Of a stretch of DNA of 64,000 nt, positions 1-9,625 are shown piece after piece. The notes below the pieces were generated by a model. It did not search any database and was not told the DNA's origin. It saw only the letters and a list, made by a program, of their open reading frames with translations. A program made the position numbers and the translations under genes. The stretch comes from Lentilactobacillus diolivorans DSM 14421. GTDB taxonomy: Bacteria; Bacillota; Bacilli; Lactobacillales; Lactobacillaceae. The DNA lies in assembly GCF_001434255.1 (NCBI RefSeq), contig NZ_AZEY01000066.1, positions 16,579 to 80,578 of the forward strand. Reading direction: 5' to 3'. Position 1 is the first letter of the stretch. Every line of letters begins with the position of its first letter.

Positions 1-292
1 GAAAGTTAATTGACTGTTTTAATAGTTTAAGCTGCAACTCACGGAAAGCACGAATCTTAAAGGAAATTCTCAGAACTTGATGATCAACAATTTTAATAAA
101 AAATGGTGACTGGCGATTATTTTTCAAATCAACCTGATTTAATTCATTTATTAGTTGGTGAAACTTATATTGAGTTATATTTAGATAAAGTAGACAATCT
201 TTCACAGAAACTTTATTCATATTATGAGCTATAAATAGCAATAACTTTAATTTCAACAAATCGTCTTTTTCAAGTAACAGAGAATACTTCAC
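1..292 (-). CDS. Mga-like HTH regulator, N-terminal part only (runs off left edge)
   Basis: Reading the minus strand from a GTG at 292 gives 97 codons without a stop, running off the window. The start is fixed by a strong AAGGGGG ribosome binding site about 7 bases upstream. The predicted N-terminus is rich in Leu, Lys and Ile and has a helix-turn-helix-like pattern at about residues 12-60 (KVSVKDCLLYLNITQYKFHQ), like the HTH domains of Mga/AtxA-type or other stand-alone Gram-positive regulators. Only the DNA-binding end is visible, so the effector or PTS-regulation domains cannot be judged. The family call is an inference from pattern; the reading frame itself is well supported. Confidence 0.5.
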   Translation of the reverse strand, partial: MKYSLLLEKDDLLKLKLLLFIAHNMNKVSVKDCLLYLNITQYKFHQLINELNQVDLKNNRQSPFFIKIVDHQVLRISFKIRAFRELQLKLLKQSINF

Positions 293-669
293 AAACTTAC
301 CCCCTTGTCTAACTAAACAAAATTAGCAAACTAACACCATTATTCAGTTTATGTGGCTCACTAGACATCACAACATCAGCATAGTATCTCAAGATTTGCT
401 AAACAAGATACACTTTGGGAGATGTGTCAAAATTTGGAATAACACTGTCAAATGCCTGATAAAACACTTTATCAGTCGCTTTAATAATGTAAAAGTCGGC
501 TCGACAATAATATTAACTTGCGATTTATTAAATCTTTGTATATGTTAGGAATAGAAATTGTTTGCCATCGAATACGTAACAAGAATTTTTTAGCATGATC
601 CTATTTAGCTTTATTTTACAAAAGTAGCTATGCTTCAATGTAGTCAAGAAAGGAAGACAAAGTAATTTC
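293..669. other. Intergenic region between divergent regulators
   Basis: No convincing gene. This is the shared upstream region of the minus-strand Mga-like gene and the plus-strand TetR gene. It contains a perfect 8-bp inverted repeat with a 4-base spacer at 456-475 (CTGATAAA acac TTTATCAG), which could be an operator. A 65-codon open frame at 351-548 has no ribosome binding site and no protein-like composition. Confidence 0.5.
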
Positions 670-1266
670 ATGAAATACGATCTGTCTAAGAAACCGACAC
701 TGGGGTCTCAACGCACGTTAAAATCATTTTCTGAAGAAATGTTTGAATTAATTAAAACGAAACCGTTTGAACGGATTACCGTTCGTGAAATCTGTGCGGC
801 ATGCAATATTCCGCGAGCAACGTTTTACAATTATTTTGATGATAAATTTGATCTTCTAAAATATTGCTGGCAAGTATTAGCTACAAACATTGGCGTTGAT
901 GATATGCCTAAAATCCCAAACTCGAAGGTATTCGTTCAATATTTCGATGATGCCTACAACTTTTTTAGTGCACATTCCTCAGAAGTAGATAGTATTTTGT
1001 TGAACAATTCACTATCAAGCCAGCTTGGCGATAGTTTTGTCAATTACTTTTCCGGAACTATTCAAACAACTGTTTACAAAACGTTACGTGGTTCAATCAA
1101 GAAAATTCCACTACAGCTTTTGGCAGAACAATATAGCAATATCATTTTTGTCATTTTCAAATGGATTTTTTTGGAACAAAATCCCACCTCTAAAGAGCAA
1201 GCACATATTTATCTGAGACCATTTTTAAATTTAGACTTAGATTCCCCACATCATGAATCATTTTAG
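670..1266 (+). CDS. TetR/AcrR family transcriptional regulator
   Basis: 198-aa one-component repressor. Residues about 12-60 form a TetR N-terminal HTH: FSEEMFELIKTKPFERITV, then REICAACNIPRATFYNYFDD, with the typical recognition helix ending in FYNYF and K/D after it. The remaining ~130 residues are a helical ligand-binding domain of the short type seen in Firmicutes TetR proteins of unknown ligand. The start ATG follows an AGGAAG-type ribosome binding site. No co-directional gene lies close downstream, so its target is not obvious; the palindrome at 456-475 upstream is one candidate site. Length is normal for the family. Confidence 0.88.
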   Translation: MKYDLSKKPTLGSQRTLKSFSEEMFELIKTKPFERITVREICAACNIPRATFYNYFDDKFDLLKYCWQVLATNIGVDDMPKIPNSKVFVQYFDDAYNFFSAHSSEVDSILLNNSLSSQLGDSFVNYFSGTIQTTVYKTLRGSIKKIPLQLLAEQYSNIIFVIFKWIFLEQNPTSKEQAHIYLRPFLNLDLDSPHHESF

Positions 1267-1708
1267 TTGACCTAAACACAAAAAAATTGTCAGCTCTTAT
1301 TTACTAAACCTTTTCTTCAAGATCAACTAGTATTTAGAGATTTTAGGCCCTTCTATTGATCGCACAACCGTTTGGTGCCGAGTCACTAATTTAGTCGTTG
1401 TCAATCGGATTTATGAATGGACAAGGGCGACTCAAATAACATTAATTAAAAACGATAGTCCAGGCAGATGGCCACTATCTTCTTAGTTAATAAATTTCAG
1501 GAACATAATAGCCATTTTTCGTGTGACTTACCAAGATAAAATTAGTTTTTAGAAACATCTGAATCATTCATAAATAACAGCCATTCATCATAATAGAATG
1601 ATTATCATAATAAAAGAACAGATCACAAAAATTGTATTATTCACTCTGAAAGCGCATAATTAAGTTGGATGGTTATCAATAACACTTAAATACTAAGGAG
1701 TGATTTTT
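1267..1708. other. Intergenic, with a possible degenerate transposase scrap
   Basis: No intact gene. On the plus strand about 1351-1485 one frame reads GPSIDRTTVWCRV followed by VNRIYEWTRAT and then a stop. This loosely recalls the HTH segment of IS6-type transposases (ISVDHTTVYRWV). The match is short and has no flanking inverted repeats, so it is at best a remnant. The remainder is AT-rich upstream sequence of the UspA gene. Confidence 0.25.
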
Positions 1709-2158
1709 ATGTATGAAAATATTTTAGTTCCACTAGATGGTAGTAAGAACGCTCAAAAGGCATTATCTGTTGCCATTAAGTTAGCAAAGACCTTTTCATC
1801 AAAACTAACATTGCTTTCGGTGATTGATAATCGTAACTTTTCTGGCAATCGATCGGTCGTCAATACGGCACCAATCGTTACCACTGATGAGATCACCGAA
1901 TTATCAAAGTATTCTGATAATGTGATTAACGCCGGTTTACAAGTCGTCAAAGATAATGGCTTAGAGGCAAAAACACTTGTTAAACGTGGTTATCCAAAGT
2001 CAATTATTGCGACTGACGTTCCGACAGACGAAAATATTGACTTAATCGTCATGGGTAAATCAGGAACCGGCGCTTTGGATAGACTAATCATGGGATCGAC
2101 CACTGCTTACGTTGTCCGAAATGCTCATGTCCAAGTATTGGTTGTCAATGATGATTAA
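1709..2158 (+). CDS. Universal stress protein, UspA family
   Basis: 149-aa cytosolic stress protein with the Rossmann-like UspA fold. It starts MYENILVPLDGS, the canonical first strand with Asp, and ends with the ATP-binding glycine pattern GKSGTGALDRLIMGSTTAYVVRNAHVQVLVV (shown here in shortened sense: G-x2-G-x9-G-S/T), so it is probably an ATP-binding member. A GTG at 1700 is in frame, but the AAGGAG at 1695-1700 sits 8 bases before the ATG at 1709, which is therefore the start. It is monocistronic and followed by a strong hairpin at 2224-2266. Usp proteins of this type support survival under acid, starvation or DNA damage; the specific role here is unknown. Confidence 0.93.
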   Translation: MYENILVPLDGSKNAQKALSVAIKLAKTFSSKLTLLSVIDNRNFSGNRSVVNTAPIVTTDEITELSKYSDNVINAGLQVVKDNGLEAKTLVKRGYPKSIIATDVPTDENIDLIVMGKSGTGALDRLIMGSTTAYVVRNAHVQVLVVNDD

Positions 2159-2223
2159 CTGATAGGCAAATTTACCGATAAATGAGTAATCTGACCATCG
2201 CTAGACAAATCTATTGTTACAAA

Positions 2224-2266
2224 AAAATGGGACTGAGACAAAAGTAATTTTGTCCAGTCCCATTTT
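2224..2266. terminator. Bidirectional hairpin terminator, part of dispersed repeat copy 1
   Basis: Nested inverted repeat AATGGGACTG-A-GACAAAA-gtaa-TTTTGTC-CAGTCCCATT. A-rich and T-rich tracts flank it, so it can end both the UspA transcript and the converging GH93 transcript. The following bases (to about 2330, ATTACCAAGCGAAAAGCGTG) match the core of a repeat found at six other places in the window. Confidence 0.8.
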
Positions 2267-2370
2267 GTAACCACAACTATTACCAAGCGAAAAGCGTGAG
2301 ATAAAAGGATTATCTTAAGCATAAAAAACAGAATAAATTGCTATCACATTAAGTAAAAATTTCTCCAGTT

Positions 2371-3411
2371 CTAATCCAGTCCTTCAACCTGAAAAACATC
2401 AGCCGTCAGCTGATGATCAACAGCTTCGGTTGGCCCTGCATAACTGCCAGCACCAATAATTAAAAGTTGATTGTTGGGCAGGGCGGTTAATGATCGTGAA
2501 TAAGCACCAGGAACATCCGTTGATACTTTTTGCCAGTTGCCTTCACCATTTTTGGTGTTTAAGTAAATCTCCGAACCGGTACTGTTTGCCACCAGTGTCC
2601 CATCCCCCAAAATGGTCACGTATGGTGAACCGCCGAGGGCAAATTCCCGTCCAGCATCTTCAGGGCGCCAGTGCAACCCATCATCAGAAATTTTGTAATT
2701 AGACCGATTTCGTTCGCCATCAACCACCACAGCGCCTTCAACCACTATTTCAAAGGTCATGATGTATTTTCCGTTTGTCATTTGCGCGACAACAGCCATG
2801 CCTGGTCGGGCTTGAGGATTGGCAACCGCAACATCATCGATTTCCGCACCCCAATGAATGCCATCGGTAGTGGTTTTATGAGCAATTTTTTGACTATGGA
2901 CAATTTTATCCCGTTCATCCGAAAAGAAACAGACTAATCGATGATCAATGACTGTCACAAAGGGTTCCCAAACTGGTTTTTGACCTTTAACAGACGCCAT
3001 CCCGCCCTGAACCACCGTACTAAGATATTGCCATGATTGTGCATGGTTATCACTTTGATACAAATCAATCTTTGTTCGGCTAAGGTCATCCGGAATCTAA
3101 TTTCCAGCGCAAATTAGCGTACCGGCTGGCATCGTTCCAATTTTTTCCGGTAATTCATACAAATTAGGTTGATATCGCATTCCCCACCCATTTTGAGTAT
3201 CTACGACATTACTAATATGCTGCCAAGAACGACCATTATCCTGACTTTCAAAAATCGGAAACGATGGCGTGCCAGTCACATAATGTTCAGCGGTCGCGTA
3301 TAAGCGGCCATTATAGCCATCCGACCAATGGTGAAGAAATAATCCACGACCATACATGAAGTCGGGTTGACGTGTTCCATGAAAAAGATTTTTGCTTGCA
3401 ATGGTTACCAT
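2371..3411 (-). pseudogene. GH93-like exo-alpha-1,5-L-arabinanase, interrupted by an in-frame amber codon
   Basis: Two open frames (3411-3097 and 3063-2371) lie in the same reading frame and are separated only by one TAG codon at 3097-3099 and a short in-frame stretch (IPDDLSRTKIDL). Joined, they give a roughly 346-residue sialidase-fold beta-propeller. Asp-box motifs are visible: SQDNGRSW at residues 56-63, SDNHAQSW, and SDDGLHW. WEPF and MTFE supply two acidic residues in places compatible with the GH93 catalytic glutamates. GH93 enzymes release arabinobiose from linear arabinan. There is no signal peptide, so it would act on imported oligosaccharides. The neighbours (GH127, GH51, sugar transporter) favour arabinan over sialic acid. 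Whether the protein is made (readthrough, or a sequencing error) is unknown. Confidence 0.7.
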
Positions 3412-3497
3412 CTAAAGCACCCCTTTTAATTTAGAATCATTGAAAAAGCTCCGGGATCTGGATGCCACATCCTCACCCCGAAGCTTTTCAATTTGAA

Positions 3498-5902
3498 TTA
3501 ATCGTTGAAGAGTCGAATGCCAAATAGCCGGGCACTCGGCTGATGCATTGCCGAAAATTTAACATTAATTGATTGTTGTTGATTATCAGTTGTCGAAATT
3601 GGAATGGTGACCTGATAAAAGCCGTCTTGATCCGCCTGATCACTTTGCGCCACCAGAATTGTTTGATCGAAATTAAATTCCTTCATGGTCACTTGAAGCC
3701 GCTTGCCGGCATCAGCAACGTTAAAGGTCAAGCTTAGCTGTAACTCAGTCAGCAGCTTGGTCACTGGAAATTGGTAGCTGAACCAGCCAGTTGGATGTGC
3801 CTGTCTAAATCGACGGCCACGCAGATTGCCCACTTCAGAATCTGCCTGTTCCAAGTGCTGATTAATCTCAAAATTGTTGGCATCAAAGTTCGTTAACTCG
3901 CCAATGGTATGCTGGCGATAATCTGCCAATCGTTTCAGTTGATCAGCTCGCTGTTGGGCTTCTTTTGACCCTGCCTGCTGCCACTGAAAATAAATGCCAT
4001 AACGATGCTGGTAAGTCTGATAATATGGAATAAACTTAATCTGCTCGTCAACATTTGGCAATGTAACCGAAACAAGCTCACGGTCCTCACCAATTTTAAC
4101 AATCGACTGTTGAGCAAAACTCTCCTGCCAATCTGACCAAGTCTGATGAGTAGTTAACGTCGAAGTGGACGCATCATTATGAGTACTAATGCGAACCAAT
4201 ACCCCGTTTGGTCGGTCGGCGGTCAACTCATAATTGTCTAATTGACCCGCCAACACATATGGGCCATAACTAAATGCAAGATAGTGGGGATTATCTTCAG
4301 TCGCCGAGATCGATAGTGCCATGGGTAACCGCATATTAAGTTTTGCACCGGCAACCAAATTTTCAACATGCCAGAAGTCAACGTTCTGGTTAATTTCGAT
4401 CGGCTGACCATTGAGAACCATGGTGGCATCGCCTTTAACCCATTCAGGACGCCGAAGCGCTAAGGAAATCGGGACTGTTGGCCTGCTCGAATCAATGGCT
4501 TTAATTATAATGGCCACATCCCCGCGCCGACGGTCGACATCAACGGTCACTAATGAATTGTGATTTAACAAGCGCAACTGATTTGAAAATACAAATTAAC
4601 CGTCAAATAACGATCATCCATAAAGTAGTCACTATCACCCAATTTTGTAAAATTCTCAATGCCGGTTCCGGTACAACACCAAAACTCGTCGAACGGCCGA
4701 TTAAATACCTTCGTATACCCGGCACCCATTGGCTGAAAATAGGTCATCATTCCAGTTTCAGGATTTTGAGAGCCCAAAATCGCATTACAGTATGTTTGTT
4801 CATAATAATCAAGATACTTTTTCTGCCCGGTCACTTTAAAAAGTTCCCGACTCAATTTCAGCATATTATACGTATTGCAAGTTTCGCAGGTTGTCGCACC
4901 ATCTTTTAACGCTGCGTCTTCGAAAAGTTGGCCCGGTTCATGAAAATGTTCACTCTGACTATTGCCACCAGTCACATAAGTATGATCATCAATCACCATT
5001 TGCCAAAAATTCTCAGCAGCGGTCAAATAATCGGGTAATTGTTTGGTTTCATCCGCAGTCAGGAATTGGTCAGCTAATTTGGGTTCTTGAAAAACTTCAT
5101 ATCGTCGAAGTGCCCCAATCACTTTCGGAATCGTCGTGTTGGCGTGCTTCCCGGCCAGCACATCCCGATGATGAGCCAGTTCATCAAACAATGATGTTTC
5201 GTCAAAATAAGTGGCGGCTTGTAAATCGTGTGGATTTCGAGTTAAATCGAATAATGCGTATAGGGCATCATTCATCCCACCGTACTCCGTCTTTAACATT
5301 TGCGTTGGATCAGTTAATTTGATCATTCGTCGATAAACGTACTCGCCAAACTTTTCAGCAACTTCCTGGGCTTGGCCAGCCAGTTGGGCATCAATCGAAG
5401 GCACGTTGACCGCGACGGCAATTAATCCAGCCAAAATTTTATGCAAATCATACCAGGGAACCAGGACGTTCTCTCTTTGATTTTCAGGAACCGGCTTCCC
5501 CTCAACAGCGTCGAGGGCAACTTCTCGAAACGCTGATACATAACCTGCACTTTGAGGATGAACCTTCGCGTAATAAGTCTGGGCTTTTAAAAGACCGGTA
5601 ACCGCCGTGGTTAATTTAACATGAATTGCGGCTTGGATGTCGGGATCTTTTTCTGAATGAAGGGCCTGTGATAGGGCAGATAAATAATGGCCAAAAAAGT
5701 GGCCCCGAAAATTATTACCAGTTGGCCGTTCCCAACCTTGATAGCCTTTTACCTTGGCTGTTTCGATTCCGGCAACCTTATTAAATTCAACCAGGAATCG
5801 TTCTGGTTCCAATTCAAGTAAATATTTGGTTGTCCGCTTACGAGCAGCGATAATCTCCGAATCTGTCAGTGTGACTAAAGCTGAATCGATATCTTGAATC
5901 AT
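3498..5902 (-). pseudogene. GH127 beta-L-arabinofuranosidase, split by a single-base frameshift
   Basis: The N-terminal 445 codons (5902 to 4565) carry the (alpha/alpha)6-barrel of GH127 (old DUF1680). The zinc/cysteine active site is complete: E340 and C342 in CETCNTYNM, and C409-C410 in FWCCTGTGIENF. Compared with the characterised Bifidobacterium enzyme, these fit the Zn-binding Glu/Cys set with one Cys as nucleophile. The frame then fails after LTVNLYF. The C-terminal beta domain continues in another frame from 4577 to 3498 (starting SNQLRLLNHNSLV). One missing T on the coding strand, in the run at 4586-4589, restores NLYFSNQLRLL. The enzyme would remove beta-L-Araf from oligosaccharides in the cytosol. 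It starts after GGAGGAATAAATC and sits one terminator downstream of the GH51 operon. Confidence 0.85.
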
Positions 5903-6204
5903 GATTTATTCCTCCACTACCGTCAGTTGTCTATACTTCTTAACTGGTGGTTAACTCTTTCGTTAAAAACCTTCTTTAACATATTATCAATAATACAACA
6001 GGTCGTAAAAAAATAAACATAACGTGACTAACACAGCATTCTTTATTACCAGAAAATAATGACTAATAACATAAATTGAAGATTAATAGTATATCAAAAA
6101 TGAGTCTTCCATTTCATTTTAAAGTGTCAGACTCATTTCTTATTTACGATTTAGTCACTTGGTAACCAAACTTAACCTTAATTAGCATCAGCTATTTAAA
6201 AATA
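5903..6204. promoter_or_regulatory. Upstream region of GH127 with candidate operator, and terminator of the preceding operon
   Basis: Contains an inverted repeat GTTAAA-n7-TTTAAC at about 5962-5980 running into TTTAACATATTATC. This resembles the GTTAACATAT motifs in the divergent GH51/regulator region at 9.5 kb, so the same regulator may act here. On the far side is the hairpin at 6098-6138. Confidence 0.4.
6098..6138 (-). terminator. Terminator after the GH51 / MFS / small-protein operon
   Basis: AAATGAGTCT and AGACTCATTT form a 10-bp stem. On the minus strand the stem is followed by TTTTTG, as expected for an intrinsic terminator of the minus-strand operon ending at 6205. Confidence 0.7.
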
Positions 6205-6558
6205 CTATTTTTGAAGATTATCATTATTTCCCGCGACCGAATTAAATACATCTGCAAGTGAAGCATGCATATCTGCAAATCGTTTATGCAAAACAAGCTG
6301 TCTAAATTCCTCAATGCTCATTTTTTCCGTACTTTTATAAGGAATCGAAGCTGCTCCATTTGTAATATTGGGATTAGTAATCCCACTTGTAAACGTAATA
6401 ATCAACCCATCACGGCTATCCAAACGAACCGTGTAATATTCATAATACGATCGAGTATCATAACTTCCCTTCAATTCCTTATGCTCGGAAAAATAGTTCG
6501 TTAAATATTCCTCAAACAATTCTTTTGATTTTAAAGAAGCTTTCCAACTATTACTCAT
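6205..6558 (-). CDS. Conserved small protein of unknown family, paralogue 1 of 3
   Basis: 117-aa soluble protein, no signal peptide or membrane segment. I do not recognise the family. Two paralogues lie at 11465-11815 and 26394-26762; all three share SYYEYYTVRLDS, DGLIIT, EFRQL and FADMH-SLADVF at the same spacing. It is 33 bases downstream of the sugar transporter in the same direction and before the first terminator, so it is probably co-transcribed with the GH51/MFS arabinan genes. The pattern (helical N-terminus WKxxLxS, central beta segments, helical C-terminus) suggests a small alpha/beta fold. Function unknown; the operon position is the only clue, and the other two copies do not have it. 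Confidence 0.85.
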   Translation of the reverse strand: MSNSWKASLKSKELFEEYLTNYFSEHKELKGSYDTRSYYEYYTVRLDSRDGLIITFTSGITNPNITNGAASIPYKSTEKMSIEEFRQLVLHKRFADMHASLADVFNSVAGNNDNLQK

Positions 6559-6591
6559 CTTTTTTTCTCCTTACGATAAACTGCCGGTCAA

Positions 6592-7866
6592 TTATTCATT
6601 AGCAACGGAACTATCACTGAGCTTGGCCGCTGGTTCTTTTTTGCTTTTATGGCTTCGAACAAGAAAGGCTGCTCCAAACAAAGCAAATACCATACAAATA
6701 ATACCAATAATAGTATAGGTTAAATGGAATCCCAAACGATCATAACTCATTCCGATAACTCCGGAGAAGATCGTTTGCGAAATTTGAACCGCAGCACCAG
6801 TGCTTAACGACTGAATCGTTGCAAATTCATTCTTATTAAAGACTGAGAAGATATATCCCATAGGGCATACAAACCAGAATGGCGTATAAATTCCTGTCAG
6901 CAGCTGAGCAAATGCGACCCATACCCAATTAGGTGCAAATGCGAGAATTAGTAAACGTACTCCCATTATAATTGCCATAATAGCCAATCCATTACGATAG
7001 CCAATTCTTTTAATAACCCATGGAATAATGATCATTCCAACAAAAGCTAAGACCTGTTGAATGGTAGTGACATACGAAAACAATTCCGTTCCATGCGACG
7101 TATTGAAAAAGGTCTGAAAATAATTAATTATCTGCTGATCCGCAATTTGAGACAAGGGAACTGTTCCGAGCAAGAAAATAATCAAGAAAATAAACTTTTT
7201 AGTGAAGACGCTTTTCAGAATTCCTTTAAGATTTACTTTCTCGGCCTTTTTATCCTGGAGAACGCCTAAATTCTTTTTATCATGTTTCAGGAAAAAGATA
7301 ACCATTAACAAGTAAATAAAACCGCTTACAGACAAGCCCCAGAAAAACTTTCTCGGCATAACTGTCAATAAATAACCACAGATTAGTGGCGCAATGAATC
7401 CCATAATTGTGACACCAGATCGAACCCAGCTATATTGAAAGTTATTAACGAAGCTCATTCGTTGTTCATACTGTTCATTAACACTTGTTCCACCATTCAT
7501 TACTAAACCAATAACCAATCCCAAAATAATTGCCATTACATAGGTACTTCCATGCATTGGCAGGACGATCCATTGCATAAACGGTCCGAGAAGCACTGAA
7601 CAGATCGCCATAAAGAGCAACAAATACTTTTTTTCAAGAACTTTATCACCCAGATAGCCAACAAATGGTGACGAGATAAGTCCCATCAATGACATCATCG
7701 AAAATGCCAACCCAACGTTAGCATGACTAAAATTAGCATATTTAACCAGCCATAATCCTGAGTACATTGCGACAACCGGCCAGATAAAATTAAAGGACAT
7801 TTCCGAAACCACATACGACCAAAATTTTCCAAATGAATTGTAAGGGCTTTTGATTTTTTTGAACAT
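6592..7866 (-). CDS. MFS sugar transporter (oligosaccharide:H+ symporter type)
   Basis: 424-aa integral membrane protein with about 12 hydrophobic segments in the LacY-like MFS arrangement (FWSYVVSEMSFNFIWPVVAM at the start; FVGYLGDKVLEKKYLLL as the cytoplasmic loop 2-3 motif). The ATG at 7866 is preferred over an in-frame GTG further up because GGAGAGG lies 9 bases before it. It lies 52 bases downstream of GH51 and 33 upstream of the small protein, so it most likely imports arabino-oligosaccharides or a similar pentose oligomer for intracellular GH51/GH127/GH93. The substrate is inferred from context only. Confidence 0.83.
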   Translation of the reverse strand: MFKKIKSPYNSFGKFWSYVVSEMSFNFIWPVVAMYSGLWLVKYANFSHANVGLAFSMMSLMGLISSPFVGYLGDKVLEKKYLLLFMAICSVLLGPFMQWIVLPMHGSTYVMAIILGLVIGLVMNGGTSVNEQYEQRMSFVNNFQYSWVRSGVTIMGFIAPLICGYLLTVMPRKFFWGLSVSGFIYLLMVIFFLKHDKKNLGVLQDKKAEKVNLKGILKSVFTKKFIFLIIFLLGTVPLSQIADQQIINYFQTFFNTSHGTELFSYVTTIQQVLAFVGMIIIPWVIKRIGYRNGLAIMAIIMGVRLLILAFAPNWVWVAFAQLLTGIYTPFWFVCPMGYIFSVFNKNEFATIQSLSTGAAVQISQTIFSGVIGMSYDRLGFHLTYTIIGIICMVFALFGAAFLVRSHKSKKEPAAKLSDSSVANE

Positions 7867-7918
7867 TTTAATTATCCTCTCCACATTTTTCAGTTAAAAA
7901 ACAATAAGTGTCATATCG

Positions 7919-9370
7919 TTATTCCAATGTGATTGAAACAACGGATTTTGTCGGAAGTTGAACATGTAGCCTGCCATTTTGAATACTTCCACCACTAAAT
8001 GCCTGAGGTACTACTTCTTCAGGGTGGGTAAATGTATTATGAGAATTCATTTCTTTACCGGTTAAAATTGTTGCATCAATAATTTTTCTGAAAGGATTAG
8101 ACGCTGTAAAATCAATGGCTTTTTCATTAGCAAGATCGTAATTTCCTAACGAAATTGTTAACTTACCATCTTTTTGAGAAGCCGTATACGTGACGTTATC
8201 AGGAATCTCGCCAATCCCTTCAACTAATTCTGCATCCATATGTTTTTGATACATATCAAACACATAATAAGTTGGTGTTTTAATCATCTGATCTCCCTTG
8301 GTTAAAATCATTGCCTGGAGAACATTCACCATCTGTGCAATGTTTGCCATGTAGATTCGATCAGCATGTTTTTGAAAAATATTTAATGTAATTGCCGCAG
8401 CTAAAGCATCCCTAACCGTATTCTGTTGCTGCAAAAATCCTGGGTTTGTTCCCTTTGTAACGTCATACCAGGTTCCCCATTCATCAACGATCAAATCGAC
8501 TTTATGATCTGGATCGTAGTGATCCATAATAGTTGTGTGTTTGGTAATTAGTTCATCCATATGTTCAGCCCGAGTCATAGTTGAAACCCATTGGTCTTCT
8601 GGAAAATTAACAGCATCTCCTTTACTATGGTCCCAATCACCAGTTGGCAACGTGTAATAATGAAGGCTAATTCCGTCTAAATATTTGCCGGCATACTTCA
8701 TCACCGTCTCTGTCCAGTTATAATCATCTTGATTTGGCCCACAGGCAACCTTATAAATGGGATGATCTTTATCGTATTGTGGTAAGAATGTCTGATATTG
8801 ACGGTAAACATCTGAATAATACTCAGGACGCATGTTACCACCCCCGCCCCAAGACTCATTGCCGATTCCAAAGAACTTCAGCTTCCAAGGATCTTGGCGG
8901 CCATTTTTTTGACGAAGTTTGGACATTGGCGATTCACCAGCCATGGTCATATACTCAACCCATTCAGCCATCTCCTGAACGGTACCGCTTCCAATATTAG
9001 CGTTAATATAAGCATCGGCGCCCAATTGACGGAGTAATTCAAAATACTCATGGGTTCCAAATGAATTATCTTCGGTAATGTCTCCCCAATTAGTATTTAC
9101 AATCTTTTTCCGAGTATCCTTGGGACCAATGCCGTCACGCCAATGATAAGTATCTGCAAACAACCCACCGGGCCAACGTAAAACGGGAACATGAATCTCT
9201 TTCAATGCATCAACGACGTCACTTCGCATGCCATTAACATTGGGGATTTCTGAATCCTTACCAACGTATAAACTACCATAAATGCCATGACCTAAATGCT
9301 CGGAAAACTGACCATAAATGTATTTGCTAATTTCAGGACCTTTTTTTTGATTCAATAATTCAATTGACAT
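7919..9370 (-). CDS. GH51 alpha-L-arabinofuranosidase
   Basis: 483-aa cytosolic retaining glycosidase that removes terminal alpha-L-arabinofuranosyl groups from arabino-oligosaccharides. The (beta/alpha)8 catalytic domain includes VPVLRWPGGLFADTYHWRDGIGP; the acid/base is E172 in GIGNESWGGGG and the nucleophile is E297 in LIVDEWGTWYDV. A C-terminal beta-sandwich follows. Length is typical of GH51 (about 500). The ATG at 9370 (MSIELLN) fits the AGGAAAGGG site better than the TTG at 9379. First gene of an operon with MFS and small protein, and divergent from the ArsR-type regulator. A cre-like site lies about 100 bases upstream, suggesting catabolite repression. Confidence 0.93.
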   Translation of the reverse strand: MSIELLNQKKGPEISKYIYGQFSEHLGHGIYGSLYVGKDSEIPNVNGMRSDVVDALKEIHVPVLRWPGGLFADTYHWRDGIGPKDTRKKIVNTNWGDITEDNSFGTHEYFELLRQLGADAYINANIGSGTVQEMAEWVEYMTMAGESPMSKLRQKNGRQDPWKLKFFGIGNESWGGGGNMRPEYYSDVYRQYQTFLPQYDKDHPIYKVACGPNQDDYNWTETVMKYAGKYLDGISLHYYTLPTGDWDHSKGDAVNFPEDQWVSTMTRAEHMDELITKHTTIMDHYDPDHKVDLIVDEWGTWYDVTKGTNPGFLQQQNTVRDALAAAITLNIFQKHADRIYMANIAQMVNVLQAMILTKGDQMIKTPTYYVFDMYQKHMDAELVEGIGEIPDNVTYTASQKDGKLTISLGNYDLANEKAIDFTASNPFRKIIDATILTGKEMNSHNTFTHPEEVVPQAFSGGSIQNGRLHVQLPTKSVVSITLE

Positions 9371-9470
9371 TTTATTCAAACCCTTTCCTGGTGGTATTAA
9401 TAGTGATGCTTAATAACAAAAGAACTAATCGCAATATCGTTTTTAACTGCAAAAGTTCTAACAACATTAA

Positions 9471-9484
9471 TATAGCGCTTACAT
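9471..9484 (-). promoter_or_regulatory. cre-like site upstream of GH51
   Basis: Minus strand reads ATGTAAGCGCTATA, matching the catabolite-responsive element pattern TGWAANCGNTNWCA in most positions. Its place about 100 bases upstream of the GH51 start fits CcpA control of the arabinan operon. Confidence 0.55.
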
Positions 9485-9498
9485 ACCCAAAAGTAAAT

Positions 9499-9609
9499 AA
9501 TGTTTTTGTTAACATCCAAGAAAAAGCACTGATCATTGACAAAAACATTAACAACTACTGGTATTTTTTGAATAATTAAGATAGAATGTTAACATATATA
9601 TTAACAAAC
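9499..9609. promoter_or_regulatory. Candidate operators between GH51 and the ArsR-type regulator
   Basis: Three related AT-rich boxes: AATGTTTTTGTTAACAT at about 9499, its inverted counterpart ACAAAAACATTAAC at about 9540, and GTTAACATATATATTAACA at about 9588-9606, the last a near-perfect palindrome. Repeated boxes in a divergent promoter region next to a DNA-binding regulator are typical of its own operators. Confidence 0.55.
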
Positions 9610-9625
9610 AACAGAGGCGACCAAT

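Noticed and set aside
351..548. 65-codon open frame on the plus strand
   Set aside because: No ribosome binding site, odd composition (rich in His, Asn, Cys), and it lies in the control region between two divergent regulators.
2371..3411. Sialidase as the function of the BNR-type protein
   Set aside because: No sialic acid genes nearby and no classical sialidase RIP motif seen; the arabinan neighbours and fold fit GH93 better.
4553..5322. Plus-strand frames of 118 and 143 codons inside GH127
   Set aside because: Antisense shadows of a gene with clear catalytic motifs.
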